Assembly: GCA_039588335.1 (NCBI GenBank)
Contig: JBDGZZ010000002.1
Location: forward strand, 5,478-69,477
Source of the DNA: G020351775 sp039588335
GTDB lineage: Bacteria; Gemmatimonadota; Gemmatimonadetes; Gemmatimonadales; GWC2-71-9
DNA: 64,000 nucleotides
Direction of reading: 5' to 3'
The notes beneath the pieces were generated by a model. It did not search any database. It saw only the letters and a list, made by a program, of their open reading frames with translations, and was not told the origin of the DNA. Both the position numbers and the translations under genes were made by a program. Positions within the stretch are counted from its first letter, which is position 1, and every line of letters starts with the position of its first letter. Below, one piece after another: positions 44,622 through 54,800 of the stretch.

Positions 44622-45983
44622 CTACTTCTTCGCCAACTCTAGAAACCTCCCAAACACCTTCACTCCTTTGTAGAACTGCTCAACACCGATCTTCTCGTTG
44701 GGGGCGTGAAGGCCGTCGTCGGGAAGGCCGACGCCGCTCAGAATGACTGGTGCACCACTCTTGCCCAACGCCGGCACGATCGGAATGGATCCGCCGGAGC
44801 GGATTGGCACAATGCCCCGCCCCTCAACCTCACGAAAGGCCTGATCCACGAGTTGGATGTATGGACCGGTCACATCCACCAGGACTGGGTCGGCACCGTG
44901 GATGAAGTCGATCGACACTTCCGCATGCTTTGGCGCCACTGCCTTGACCGCCCGGGTCAGCTGTCGCTGCACGGCCTTCTCGCGTTGATTGGGCACCAGC
45001 CGCAGGCTGACCTTTGCACTGGCCACGGCTGGTATGACCGTCTTGGCTCCCTCGCCCGTGAAACCTCCGCATATGCCATGGATATCCAGGGTGGGCAATG
45101 CCCAGAGCCGTTCGAACACGGAGTAGCGAGTGAGTCCGGTCAACGCACGCGAGCCAACCTCGTCGCGCATGAAGTTGCGTGGCTTAAACGGAAGCTTGGC
45201 CCAAGCGTCTCGTTCCTGCTTGGACGGGCGGTCAACCGCCTCATACAGCCCCGGGATCCTTATCCGCCCGTTAGGCGTCTTGAGTTGCGCAAGCATGTGT
45301 ACGAGCGTCTCATGTGCGTTGGGGGCGGCGCCACCGTAAAGGCCAGAATGCAGATCACTGTTGAGCGTTTGCACAGTGATTTCCGCGTAGCATAACCCGC
45401 GTAGGCCCGCTTCGATCGCAGGCCACCCGGGGGCGAAATAAGGCGTATCAGCGACCAACACCGCGTCCACATCCACGAGATCCGGCTCCCGCTCCAGGAG
45501 ATCGAACAGAATTCTGCTGCCCGATTCCTCCTGCCCTTCTATCATGAATCGAACGTTGACCGGCGGAGACCCGCTCGCGCTGACTCCCTCGAACGCCTTG
45601 ATGATCGAGAAGACCTGTCCTTTGTTATCCGTCGCACCACGCGCGTACAGATTCCTGTCGCGCACTGTGGGCTCAAATGGGGGTGACTCCCAGAGATCCA
45701 GCGGGTCTGGAGGCTGCACGTCGTAGTGCCCGTACACCAACAGAGTCGGTTGGCCCGGCCGCTTCGGTCCATCCGCAACGATCACCGGATGGGTGTCGCT
45801 CGCCTTCATCTCCACCTTTGGACAGCCGAGTGCTTTCAGGTGATCAGCCAGCCACCCCCCGGCACGCCGACAGTCCTGGTTGTGCGCCGGGTCAGTGGAC
45901 ACGCTGGGGATTCTGAGGAGATCCTTCAGTTCATCTAGCATGCGCGATTCATTGTCGCGCACGAAAGTGTCTATATCAAGCAT
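44622..45983 (-). CDS. M20-family dipeptidase/metallopeptidase
   Basis: 453 residues. Zinc ligands seen in VYGHYDVQPPDP (His, Asp), RGATDNKGQ (bridging Asp), EGQEESGSRI (catalytic Glu and ligand), VLVADTPYF and the C-terminal LHAPNEKIG (His). Resembles the carnosinase-like/CNDP group. Cytosolic; no signal peptide. A G-rich/C-rich hairpin without T-run (44577-44604) lies between it and lipB. Confidence 0.92.
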   Translation of the reverse strand: MLDIDTFVRDNESRMLDELKDLLRIPSVSTDPAHNQDCRRAGGWLADHLKALGCPKVEMKASDTHPVIVADGPKRPGQPTLLVYGHYDVQPPDPLDLWESPPFEPTVRDRNLYARGATDNKGQVFSIIKAFEGVSASGSPPVNVRFMIEGQEESGSRILFDLLEREPDLVDVDAVLVADTPYFAPGWPAIEAGLRGLCYAEITVQTLNSDLHSGLYGGAAPNAHETLVHMLAQLKTPNGRIRIPGLYEAVDRPSKQERDAWAKLPFKPRNFMRDEVGSRALTGLTRYSVFERLWALPTLDIHGICGGFTGEGAKTVIPAVASAKVSLRLVPNQREKAVQRQLTRAVKAVAPKHAEVSIDFIHGADPVLVDVTGPYIQLVDQAFREVEGRGIVPIRSGGSIPIVPALGKSGAPVILSGVGLPDDGLHAPNEKIGVEQFYKGVKVFGRFLELAKK

Positions 45984-46110
45984 GGAAGTTCGTTTGGAAA
46001 GGGTGTGAGAGAATGTGGAGAGTGCTCATGGACGGAAGATAAACACCGACTTGCCATGACGGTACAGATGTGGCCATTCTATCTGGTCCTCGAATGGAGA
46101 CGGCCACCAC

Positions 46111-47403
46111 ATGACGTCCACAGTACTCAAACGAACCACGATGACCACACGGGCCATCGTTCGCAGCCAGTTCGATTTTGCATCAGACCTGATAGGTCTC
46201 GAAGACTTCATGCGACAGATTCTGGTGCGTCCCTTCCGATCGGTCAGCGTGGAAGTGCCTGTCCGAATGGACGACGGATCGTTTCAGGTATTCGAAGGCT
46301 TTCGAGTCCAACACAACGGCGCCCGCGGGCCCTGCAAGGGAGGAGTCCGTTACCACCCTGAGGCCGACGAGTTGGAGGTGCTCGGCCTGGCAACGACCAT
46401 GACCTGGAAAACAGCCCTGCTCGACGTTCCGTTCGGGGGAGCAAAGGGAGGCGTTCAGGTGGACCCCCGCAAGCTCTCGCCCCGTGAACTGGAGGCGGTG
46501 ACGCGAGTGTTCACCAGCCGTATTTCGATTGTGCTGGGCCCGTACCGTGACGTACCCGCTCCGGATATGGGCACAAATGCGCAGGTTATGGCGTGGATGT
46601 TCGACGAGTACTCCAAGCGGGGAGGGTACTCACCGGCCTGTGTGACGGGAAAACCCCTATCTCTGGGTGGATCCTTGGGCCGTGAAGAGGCCACCGGCCG
46701 CGGTGTCATGTATGTCATGCAGGATTACGCCCGTGACTTCGGGGTCCTGCTGGAAGGTGGCTCAGTGGTAATACAGGGGTTTGGCAACGTGGGCGCACAC
46801 CTGGCCCGCTTGCTTCACGAACAGGGAGCCAAGATCACGGCGGTATCGGACGTCGACGGCGGGCTGCACAACGACCAGGGACTGGACGTGCCTGGCCTTT
46901 TCCAGCACGCCTATGTCGAGCGCAGACCAGTGTCGGAGTTCAAGGGAAACGCGGACTCCATCACCAATGAAGAAATCTGGAGCGTACCTTGCGACTGGCT
47001 GGTGCCAGCCGCACTTGGCGGTGTGATCACGCGAGAGAAGAATGCAGCTACCATCGACTGCCGCGTTGTAGTAGAAGCGGCCAACAGTCCTGTTACTCCG
47101 ATCTCCGACAAGATCCTGGAAGACCGCGGGATAACAGTCCTGCCCGATTTTCTAGTCAATGCCGGCGGTGTTGTAGTTAGCTACTACGAATGGGTACAGA
47201 ATCTCCAGCAACACCCATGGTCATTGGAGCAAGTCAACACAGAATTGAAACGAAAGATGCACACGGCATACCGCAGTGTCTCAAAGATCGTGGAGGACAA
47301 AGGTGTCCCCTGGCGCACGGCGGCGTATACCATCAGCCTCGACCGCGTATCTGAGGCCGAGCGCATTCGGGGTCACTTCGACGCCAACTCCACCAAGACC
47401 TGA
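46111..47403 (+). CDS. gdhA: Glutamate dehydrogenase (Glu/Leu/Phe/Val family)
   Basis: 430 residues. Seen: GGVRYHPEADELEVLGLATTM, the catalytic lysine in FGGAKGGVQVDP, PAPDMGTNAQVMAWMFDEYS, and the Rossmann motif IQGFGNVGAHLAR. Reversible oxidative deamination of glutamate to 2-oxoglutarate. The ATG at 46111 has GGAGA 10 bases before; an ATG at 46141 lacks one. Its 3' end overlaps the convergent aminopeptidase gene by 31 bases. Confidence 0.93.
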   Translation: MTSTVLKRTTMTTRAIVRSQFDFASDLIGLEDFMRQILVRPFRSVSVEVPVRMDDGSFQVFEGFRVQHNGARGPCKGGVRYHPEADELEVLGLATTMTWKTALLDVPFGGAKGGVQVDPRKLSPRELEAVTRVFTSRISIVLGPYRDVPAPDMGTNAQVMAWMFDEYSKRGGYSPACVTGKPLSLGGSLGREEATGRGVMYVMQDYARDFGVLLEGGSVVIQGFGNVGAHLARLLHEQGAKITAVSDVDGGLHNDQGLDVPGLFQHAYVERRPVSEFKGNADSITNEEIWSVPCDWLVPAALGGVITREKNAATIDCRVVVEAANSPVTPISDKILEDRGITVLPDFLVNAGGVVVSYYEWVQNLQQHPWSLEQVNTELKRKMHTAYRSVSKIVEDKGVPWRTAAYTISLDRVSEAERIRGHFDANSTKT

Positions 47404-48467
47404 TAAGGGTCCACTCCCGGATTCTTTGTCACCGCGGCGGTGATGGCGGCTACGCTGACCGCGATGTCGCCTCCATGGCGTACGAAGATCTCGTCGAACA
47501 CTGTCAGCCGGGTCCGGTAGATGCGTGCTGCAATAATGCTCGCATTGTTTAGCGGTCGCCGCGCCAAGTATTCTGCATTGTAGCTTTCGAGGTGCGGACC
47601 GACACTCTCCACTAGACTCGTTCGAGCGGCCGCAAAGATCTCCCCCCGCTGGCTCAGAACATCGCCTTCAGGAAGTCCGCTTGCGTATAGAGACTCCAGA
47701 TCCGTAGCAAGAGTTTCGTAGAACAACGCGAGTTGAAGCTCGTCGTTCCACATTGACCGAGCGCGATGCTCGTTAGTTGAGTCCCCGCGGCTGAGAAAGA
47801 ACGCGGCCGCAGCACGATACCCAACGAAAGAGGCCCAGCTCTCGTTGAAGTGTGATGCGCTAGGCACGTAGAGAGTGTTGTGGGCAATTTCATGTAACAC
47901 AGTAGCCACTAGATTAACTGAGTCGCGGTACAGTGCGGTCGAGAGCAGAGGATCATTGAACCAACCAAGGGTAGAAAAGGCCCCGGCCGGTCTCACGTAA
48001 GTGTCGAGGTCCTCAGCTTCTAGACGAGCAGCCGCCTCTCGTGCCGCCGTAGCCTTGAAGAACCCCTTGTAGGGCACCGCTCCGACAATCGGGTAACGCC
48101 ACAGGTAAGGAGCCAATTCGTTCCGGGGACTCGCAGAGATCACCAATAGAAGCGTATCGCGGCCGACGTCTGAGAATGATGTGTACGTTTCACCTGCTTC
48201 CAACCCCAGTGACTCAGCAGCAAACGCTCGCGCCTCCAACACGATCCGGAACAGGTCGCGGCGTTGCGGAGAAGTCTCGGGATGGGCAATGAGCGATTCG
48301 AGCGAGCGACGCTTGGTGAGAATGCGAGCCTCCTCGTAGCCCGCTCGCAGGAGATATCGGATCTCGGAACTGACCAGTGGGGCTGCTATCACAATTGCCA
48401 GGATTACCGCTGCAGACGCCGCCAGTACACGTCGCACCCGGCGGCGGGAGCGGGTTGTGCGCGTCAC
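47373..48467 (-). CDS. Predicted aminopeptidase (COG4324-like), membrane-anchored
   Basis: 364 residues. One N-terminal membrane helix (VLAASAAVILAIVIAAPLV), a middle part with LVISASPRNELAPYLWRYPIVG typical of COG4324, and a zinc motif HEIAH near 192 with a downstream Glu in NESWASFVG. Would act in the periplasm on peptides. Start overlaps the PorV-like gene stop by four bases. Confidence 0.85.
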   Translation of the reverse strand: MTRTTRSRRRVRRVLAASAAVILAIVIAAPLVSSEIRYLLRAGYEEARILTKRRSLESLIAHPETSPQRRDLFRIVLEARAFAAESLGLEAGETYTSFSDVGRDTLLLVISASPRNELAPYLWRYPIVGAVPYKGFFKATAAREAAARLEAEDLDTYVRPAGAFSTLGWFNDPLLSTALYRDSVNLVATVLHEIAHNTLYVPSASHFNESWASFVGYRAAAAFFLSRGDSTNEHRARSMWNDELQLALFYETLATDLESLYASGLPEGDVLSQRGEIFAAARTSLVESVGPHLESYNAEYLARRPLNNASIIAARIYRTRLTVFDEIFVRHGGDIAVSVAAITAAVTKNPGVDPYQVLVELASK

Positions 48468-49411
48468 AATGTCAGGCGTACGCCAAAGCGGTGGGCGCGC
48501 CGGCCCCAGGGATCACTCGGTTGATACGCATAGTCGAGCGACAATTTCGCTATGGCCATGCTGCCACCAACAGTGAACTCCGACAAATCCGAACCTTCGG
48601 GCTGTGAGCCATAAGCTCCTCTGCCAATTACACCGACGCCACTCACTACGATACCGGCTTCTATCCCAGCAATGAAGCGGGAACTGAAACCTTCCGGCCA
48701 TTGCCATTCGAGCGTCGACAACAGCCTGAACGACTCTTGTGGATCCACGTAATTCATCGTGAATCCGAACCGTGTAAGGCGCGGCATGGCGAGGTTCGAC
48801 TGGCCTTTCCAATTACCGCCTATGTTCTGAATGCTGAATCCGAAGGCCATGAGGTCGAAGATCGCTATCGCTATCCCACCGTCACCACTGACGGCCCTTT
48901 GCTGAGCCGTGTCGGCGTCGATCCGTACGTACTTTACCGTGCCTCCGAAAGCGATCATTCCGAATCTGTAGACGAGCGACCCCATCCCCATGCGCTCCCT
49001 CGCGTCCGCATTGGCGGGGGATCCCAACGCGGGAAAATTCCCCGGGTCGGTACCATGATTGAGGTACGCGCCACCGAAGCCCAAATGAAACTGACGGATT
49101 CGCCACGCGAGGGCTCCGTTGAATGACCCGCCCTGCGATGGAAGACTGCGGTACGCTCCCTCCAAACCGATGTGTCTCAGGGTGGCCAGGCCGGCGGGGT
49201 TGGAGAACACGGCGGCCGCGTCTCCCACCAACGCGGCGCCGGCTCCATTCAATCCGGCGGTTCTAACCGAAACCGGGATGGAGAGAACCGAGGGTACTGC
49301 ACCTTCAGCTTGCGCTCTGCACTCGGCCGCACCGACCCAAACCAGCCACGCACCAAGGATCAAACCTCGTACGCCGCTCGGGCGGATCGTAAGGCGCGCC
49401 GTTAGATCCAT
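48464..49411 (-). CDS. PorV/PorQ-like outer-membrane beta-barrel protein
   Basis: 315 residues with an N-terminal signal region (LILGAWLVWVGAAECRAQ) and the family segment RTAGLNGAGAALVGDAAAVF and SNPAGLATL, then repeated alternating strands and a C-terminal FGVRLTL suited to barrel assembly. Similar to UPF0164/PorV family proteins, known in type IX secretion in Bacteroidetes; a secretion role here is not shown. Sits between an exported protease and a periplasmic aminopeptidase. Confidence 0.75.
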   Translation of the reverse strand: MDLTARLTIRPSGVRGLILGAWLVWVGAAECRAQAEGAVPSVLSIPVSVRTAGLNGAGAALVGDAAAVFSNPAGLATLRHIGLEGAYRSLPSQGGSFNGALAWRIRQFHLGFGGAYLNHGTDPGNFPALGSPANADARERMGMGSLVYRFGMIAFGGTVKYVRIDADTAQQRAVSGDGGIAIAIFDLMAFGFSIQNIGGNWKGQSNLAMPRLTRFGFTMNYVDPQESFRLLSTLEWQWPEGFSSRFIAGIEAGIVVSGVGVIGRGAYGSQPEGSDLSEFTVGGSMAIAKLSLDYAYQPSDPWGRRAHRFGVRLTL

Positions 49412-49412
49412 G

Positions 49413-51602
49413 CTATCTGATACGTATCACGTTTAGTCTCGGCATTGCCGGCCCCGACAGCGGGTCACCTACGTCATCGACCAACTCCACTGTGAAGCCG
49501 CGCTGGCCTGCCACTTGAATCACCCGATAGTAAGCTCCCGAGCCTGATCCCAACAGCCCGGTTACGTCGAAGCTGCCACCACTGAACACGATGGGATCCA
49601 CTGGAAACGGGCGGTCAAACTGGGACGGGTCCTGCTCATGAAGGTCGGCGTACGTTGTTCGGAAATCCCAAGTCGAGTATCGCAGTCGGTCCGGCACCGA
49701 CATGAGATTCGGGTGATCAGACACGTAATTGGCAAGGAACCAGTCAGCCAACAATCCATCTAAGGACTCTCCCGTCGCCGCTGCGAGATTCTCCGCTCCC
49801 ACCAGTGACGTCTCGGACAATCGCCTCAGCACTCCCTCTCCCAGCTGATCGGATACCCAGCGCAAAAGCAACCAACTCGCACCCCGTTCCTCCAGGGTGC
49901 CCGTTCCGCTCGTGTAAAGCGGGTAATGCGCTTCGGTGTCGGAGAGATAAAGAAAAGCATTGAGCAAATCGCCCAGCGCAAACGCAGTGAATCGCTCACT
50001 TTCTCCCAAGGCTTCGAAGTGGAGCGCTGCCAGCTCCTCCGCCATGTGCGACATCGCCTCGTTGAGCCAGGTCTGCTCCGAGTTTCCTGCTCGTATAATC
50101 ACGTGCTGGTGGAAATTGATCATGTGCTGCAGCTCGTGAGCGAACGTAACCGGCACCACACGCTTGACTCGATCAACCGAGTGATCGCACGTAACGGTCC
50201 CCTGCGGGTCCGGCACGATCGAGTAGAATATCTCGGCTTGGTTGGATCGGCTGTCCTTCTGAAACTGCGGATCGATGTCGAGCGGGAAGAAGAAGCCCGT
50301 AATGAAGCTGTCCGAGCAGTCCGATTCCTCGGTCAGGCCGTTCACCACTGGCGTCATCAGTATCAGCACTCGCCCGTTCCGGTCAATGTCAGACTCCGAC
50401 CCGAATGCGCGAGTCGCTACATCGTACAGATCCAAGTCAAATAGTGCTCCCAACTGATCAAAATCGTGCTGTGATAGGCCGTCGGCCGGAGTGTCGACAT
50501 CTTCGTAGATCACTGCACGAGTGCCGGCATACCTGACTTCCCCGGTTACGTTCGCGAAATCCTCGATCGTGCGGCACTTGATCTTGTCACACACTCTGAA
50601 GCTCCGTCGATCACCGACAGCGATGTCCGCCTGAATCCCCGCCAGGGGTGGGCCGACATCTTCCAACGGCTCTCTGGGGCGCGCAGCCAAATCAGCCTCC
50701 TGCTGGCGTAGGAAGTCTTCGAACCGCTGTCTCAAGGGACGATCCAACGGCCTGGACTCCAGTCGAGGGATGGGTGCAGCCCCCGAGTCACCCCTCAGGC
50801 GATACGCCAGAGTGAGGCCGATCTGACTCGTCACCGACTGTGGCGCCAGCAGGTACTCGGTTGAATCGGCCGTAGCGTCCTCGAACGTGGCGCACCCGTC
50901 CATGAGCTCCGGATCGAGCGACACCCACTCCCCTGGCTGCAACCGCAGCGGCTCTGTTGAAGCTGTGAACGTTCCGGAGATGGTGTCAGACTGGGCTATA
51001 CCCACCCCCACCGTTACGTCTATCGCGCCGGGTAGGAGGCAGCGCGGTACTATCACCTGCATCCCCTGCCCCGTCGGAGACACCGCGTACAAGGGCGCCA
51101 CCTTACCGCCAATTCTCACGACAGTGGAGTCGAACAGGCCGAATCCACCCAGCGTTAGCGTATCGCCGCCGGTGAAGGTGGTGGGGTTCAGTGAGTTCAC
51201 CTGAGGGGGCCTCACAGCCGTTGCGGTGAATGTGATGACGCCCTTGAGGCTGCGGGCAAGCGCTGCTTCCACGATGTATTCCCCCGCCTCCGGACCGAGG
51301 GTCAGAAATACCTGCGCGATCCCCTTTCCGTCCGTGACCGTTGCCGAATCAGACAGGACGGCTCCAGCCCCAGCGGTCACCGCCCAGACCACCTTCTCGC
51401 GCGGTACGCTGCTGCCATCTGCCGCGGTCACCCGAACGGACAGTGGCGTCGCGAGCCGGTTGCCTGCAGTTGCACGCTGCCCATCACCTTCAGGCAGTTT
51501 TTCGAACCGGGCCGGTACCGGCAGGTCAGGTTCGTCGTCGCCACACCCACCTAAGACGAACACCGCCGCCACGAGGGCGGCGCTCACTTTGCGAAAAGTC
51601 AA
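49413..51602 (-). CDS. Secreted lipoprotein metalloprotease with Big and IPT domains (M30-like)
   Basis: 729 residues. Lipobox VLGGC (Cys20), a Big_1-like domain (about 35-130), an IPT/TIG domain (PQVNSLNPTTFTGGDTLTLG, about 130-215), a linker, and a metalloprotease part with TFAHELQHMINFHQHV near 487 and WLNEAMSHMAEEL near 515. HELQH plus a downstream Glu fits zincins of the hyicolysin (M30) group. It would be anchored on the outer membrane or cell surface. First of a three-gene minus-strand operon. Confidence 0.8.
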   Translation of the reverse strand: MTFRKVSAALVAAVFVLGGCGDDEPDLPVPARFEKLPEGDGQRATAGNRLATPLSVRVTAADGSSVPREKVVWAVTAGAGAVLSDSATVTDGKGIAQVFLTLGPEAGEYIVEAALARSLKGVITFTATAVRPPQVNSLNPTTFTGGDTLTLGGFGLFDSTVVRIGGKVAPLYAVSPTGQGMQVIVPRCLLPGAIDVTVGVGIAQSDTISGTFTASTEPLRLQPGEWVSLDPELMDGCATFEDATADSTEYLLAPQSVTSQIGLTLAYRLRGDSGAAPIPRLESRPLDRPLRQRFEDFLRQQEADLAARPREPLEDVGPPLAGIQADIAVGDRRSFRVCDKIKCRTIEDFANVTGEVRYAGTRAVIYEDVDTPADGLSQHDFDQLGALFDLDLYDVATRAFGSESDIDRNGRVLILMTPVVNGLTEESDCSDSFITGFFFPLDIDPQFQKDSRSNQAEIFYSIVPDPQGTVTCDHSVDRVKRVVPVTFAHELQHMINFHQHVIIRAGNSEQTWLNEAMSHMAEELAALHFEALGESERFTAFALGDLLNAFLYLSDTEAHYPLYTSGTGTLEERGASWLLLRWVSDQLGEGVLRRLSETSLVGAENLAAATGESLDGLLADWFLANYVSDHPNLMSVPDRLRYSTWDFRTTYADLHEQDPSQFDRPFPVDPIVFSGGSFDVTGLLGSGSGAYYRVIQVAGQRGFTVELVDDVGDPLSGPAMPRLNVIRIR

Positions 51603-51709
51603 TGTCGACTCCTATTACGGAAACAAATGCCTGTCATGGGGTCGCGCCACACTTCTTGCCCTGCCCGTAACCCTCTAGAGTATCAGAACATACGGGGTTT
51701 TCACACATT

Positions 51710-51738
51710 TTGACAATGCTCCACGCCGAAGGTAGCTT
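51710..51738 (+). promoter_or_regulatory. Sigma-70-type promoter for dnaE operon
   Basis: TTGACA at 51710-51715, a 17-base spacer, TAGCTT at 51733-51738. About 127 bases before the dnaE ATG. Confidence 0.65.
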
Positions 51739-51865
51739 ACCTCAGTGACCGGGCAAGCCGCTAGGGACGGCTGGCACGGAAAAGTGAGGGCGGAAACGAC
51801 CCGCCCGGAGAGCCAACTACAGTCGGCCCAGCGGCCCTCACCCGGACGCTGGGCTGTTCGCGAGA

Positions 51866-54800
51866 ATGAGCTTCGTACACCTACACACTCACTCAGAGTA
51901 CTCGCTCCTCGACGGAGCCAACCGAATCCCCGATCTGATCGAGCGGATCAAGGGTCTCGGCATGGACAGCCTCGCGATCACCGACCACGGGAACCTCCAT
52001 GCCGCATGGTCTTTCTACGAAAAGGCTCGAGCCGCGGATATCAGACCCATTCTGGGATTCGAGGCGTACGTCGCTTTCGGATCGAGGCACATACGCGAGA
52101 AGCCGGTGGAGGCTCCGGCGCAGTACTCCCACCTGGTTCTGCTGGCCCGAGATCGTACAGGGTATAAGAACCTGATCAAGCTGTCATCGATCGGGTATCT
52201 GGAGGGTTACTATCGTCGCCCCCGCATAGACAGGGAGGTCCTGGAACAGCACAACGAGGGAATCATCGGGCTGGCCGCGTGCCTGTCAGGTGAGATCGCC
52301 CTCTGGTTGCGCCGCAACAACTACGAGGAGGCCAGGCGGTCCGCCCAATGGCTGGCATCGACCCTAGGCCCGGGAAGATTCTGGCTCGAGGTGCAAGACC
52401 ACGGGATTCCGGACGAGCATATAGTGCGAGACGGAATGTTCCGGCTCGCGGACGACCTGGGTTTGCCTCTGGTGGCAACCAACGACGCGCATTATCTCGA
52501 GCGGGAGGACCACGAGGCGCACGACTGCCTGTTGGCGATCGGCACGGGTAAGGATCTGGATGATCCCAACCGATTTCGGTTCTACGGGCAGGAAAGCTAC
52601 ATCAAGTCAGAACAGGAGATGGCACAGCTATTCCCTGACCGACCTGATGTGCTGGAGAATACGCAGCGAGTGGCAGATACATGCGAGTTCGATTTTGAAA
52701 AGCGCTATTTCGTACCCGAGTTTCCTCGCAAAGATGAGTCGAAATCGGAGAACGACCTTCTCGTCTCCCTAGCAATAGAGGGAGCGGCACAGCGTTTCGG
52801 CAGTCCGCTCACGGATAAGGTGCAGGAACGGCTCGACTACGAGTTAGACGTGATAACGCGCCTGGGGTATGCAGGCTATTTCCTCATCGTACAGGACTTC
52901 ATCAAGGCTGCCGAGGAGCGCGGCATTCCCGTCGGGCCGGGTAGGGGCTCGGCTGCAGGTTCACTCGTGGCCTTCGCACTCGGCATCACCAACGTCGACC
53001 CACTGCGCTTCGATCTGCTGTTCGAGCGGTTCTTGAATCCAGAGCGCGTTTCCATGCCTGACATAGACGTGGACTTCTGCTTCGAGCGCAGGGGTGAAGT
53101 GATCGAGTACGTGCGTGAACGCTACGGGCGGCGCAGCGTGGGTCAGATCATCACTTTCGGAACCCTCAAAGCGCGCGCCGCCGTGCGCGACATCGCGCGG
53201 GTGTTGCGGGTCAGTCCGTCCGAGACGGACAAGCTAGCGAAGCTCATTCCGACCGGGCCAGCTTACTCCCTTTCGGTTGCCGAGGCGGCGGCAAAGGTCC
53301 CTGAGCTGGCACAGCTCAAGAGAGAGAACGAAACCATAGGACGCCTGGTGGATCTGGCGCAACGGGTGGAAGGGCTGTCACGACACGCCTCGGTGCATGC
53401 AGCAGGAGTGGTTATCGCTCCCGGGCCTCTGGAAGACTACGTACCGGTGTGCACTCCCCCCCAACGCGGCAACACGGCTGGAGGAAACGGAGAGGAATCC
53501 GTCATCACACAATTCGACATGATCGCGCTCGAGAAGATCGGCATGTTGAAGATGGATTTCCTGGGCCTTAAGACGCTCACCGTGATTCACGACGCCACTG
53601 AGATGATCCGCGAGCGACACGGTGTAGAGATCGATTTCGACTCGATCGACCTGGACGATCCCGAGGTCTACAAACTCCTGAGAAGCGGCCGTGTCGCCGG
53701 GGTGTTCCAGTTCGAGTCACCGCTTGGAACTGACATGCTGCACCAACTCAGGGCCGACCGATTCAACGACCTCGTGGCCACTAATGCACTGGTTCGGCCC
53801 GGACCGTTGGACTCCGGAATGCATCAGGTCTACATCCGCCGTAAGCGTGGCTTGGAGGAAGTACGATACGCTCTCCCCGACCTGCAGGAAGTGCTCGAGC
53901 CCACCTACGGAGTAATCCTGTATCAGGAGCAGGTGATGAGGATTGCGAACGTGCTGGCGGGCTTTTCGCTGGCCGAAGCGGATGTGCTGCGAAAGGCGGT
54001 GGGCAAGAAGGACGCCGAGTTGATCGGAACTGAACTAAAGCGGTTTGTGGACCGCTGCGTGGAGCGCGGACACGACCCCAGAATCGTCGAGGACATTGCG
54101 GCTCAGATCCAGACGTTCGGCCGTTACGGCTTCAATAAATCACATTCCGTTGCCTATAGCATCATCTCCTTTCAGACGGCCTGGCTGAAGGCACACTACC
54201 CGTCGGAATTCATGGCAGCGTTGCTCTCCTCTGAAATCGGTGATACCGACAAGGTAGTGACCTACATCAACGAGGCGCGCGAGCTCGGGATCGAAGTGCT
54301 ACCGCCGTCCGTCAATGAATCGGGCTTGAAGTTCACGGTGACCGGGAAGCAGCAGATGCGATTCGGATTGGGCGCCATTCGACACGTGGGGCGTTCCGCT
54401 ATCGAGTCGATCATCGCTGCTCGTGAGCGAGAGGGCGCATACGAGACTCTGACCGATTTTTGTGAGCGGGTCGACCTGAGGTTGTGCAACAAACGTGTAA
54501 TCGAGTCGCTAATTGCAGCGGGAGCGCTCGATCAGATGGGCGGACATCGTGCACAGTTGACTAGCGCACTAGACTTTTCGTTGTCGGAAGCACAACTGAG
54601 ACAGGCCGAACGCGATGCCGGCCAAGTCAGCCTGTTCGGTGAAGCTTCTGACACGCAACCGGCGAGCACGAGTGACACGCTCCCCGACGTTGCGACCTGG
54701 CCCGAGGCGGAACGTCTCGCCAAGGAAAAGGAGGTCATCGGTTTCTTCATATCCGGCCACCCCCTCGAGCGGTTCCGAGAAGAAGTGATGCTGTTCAGCT

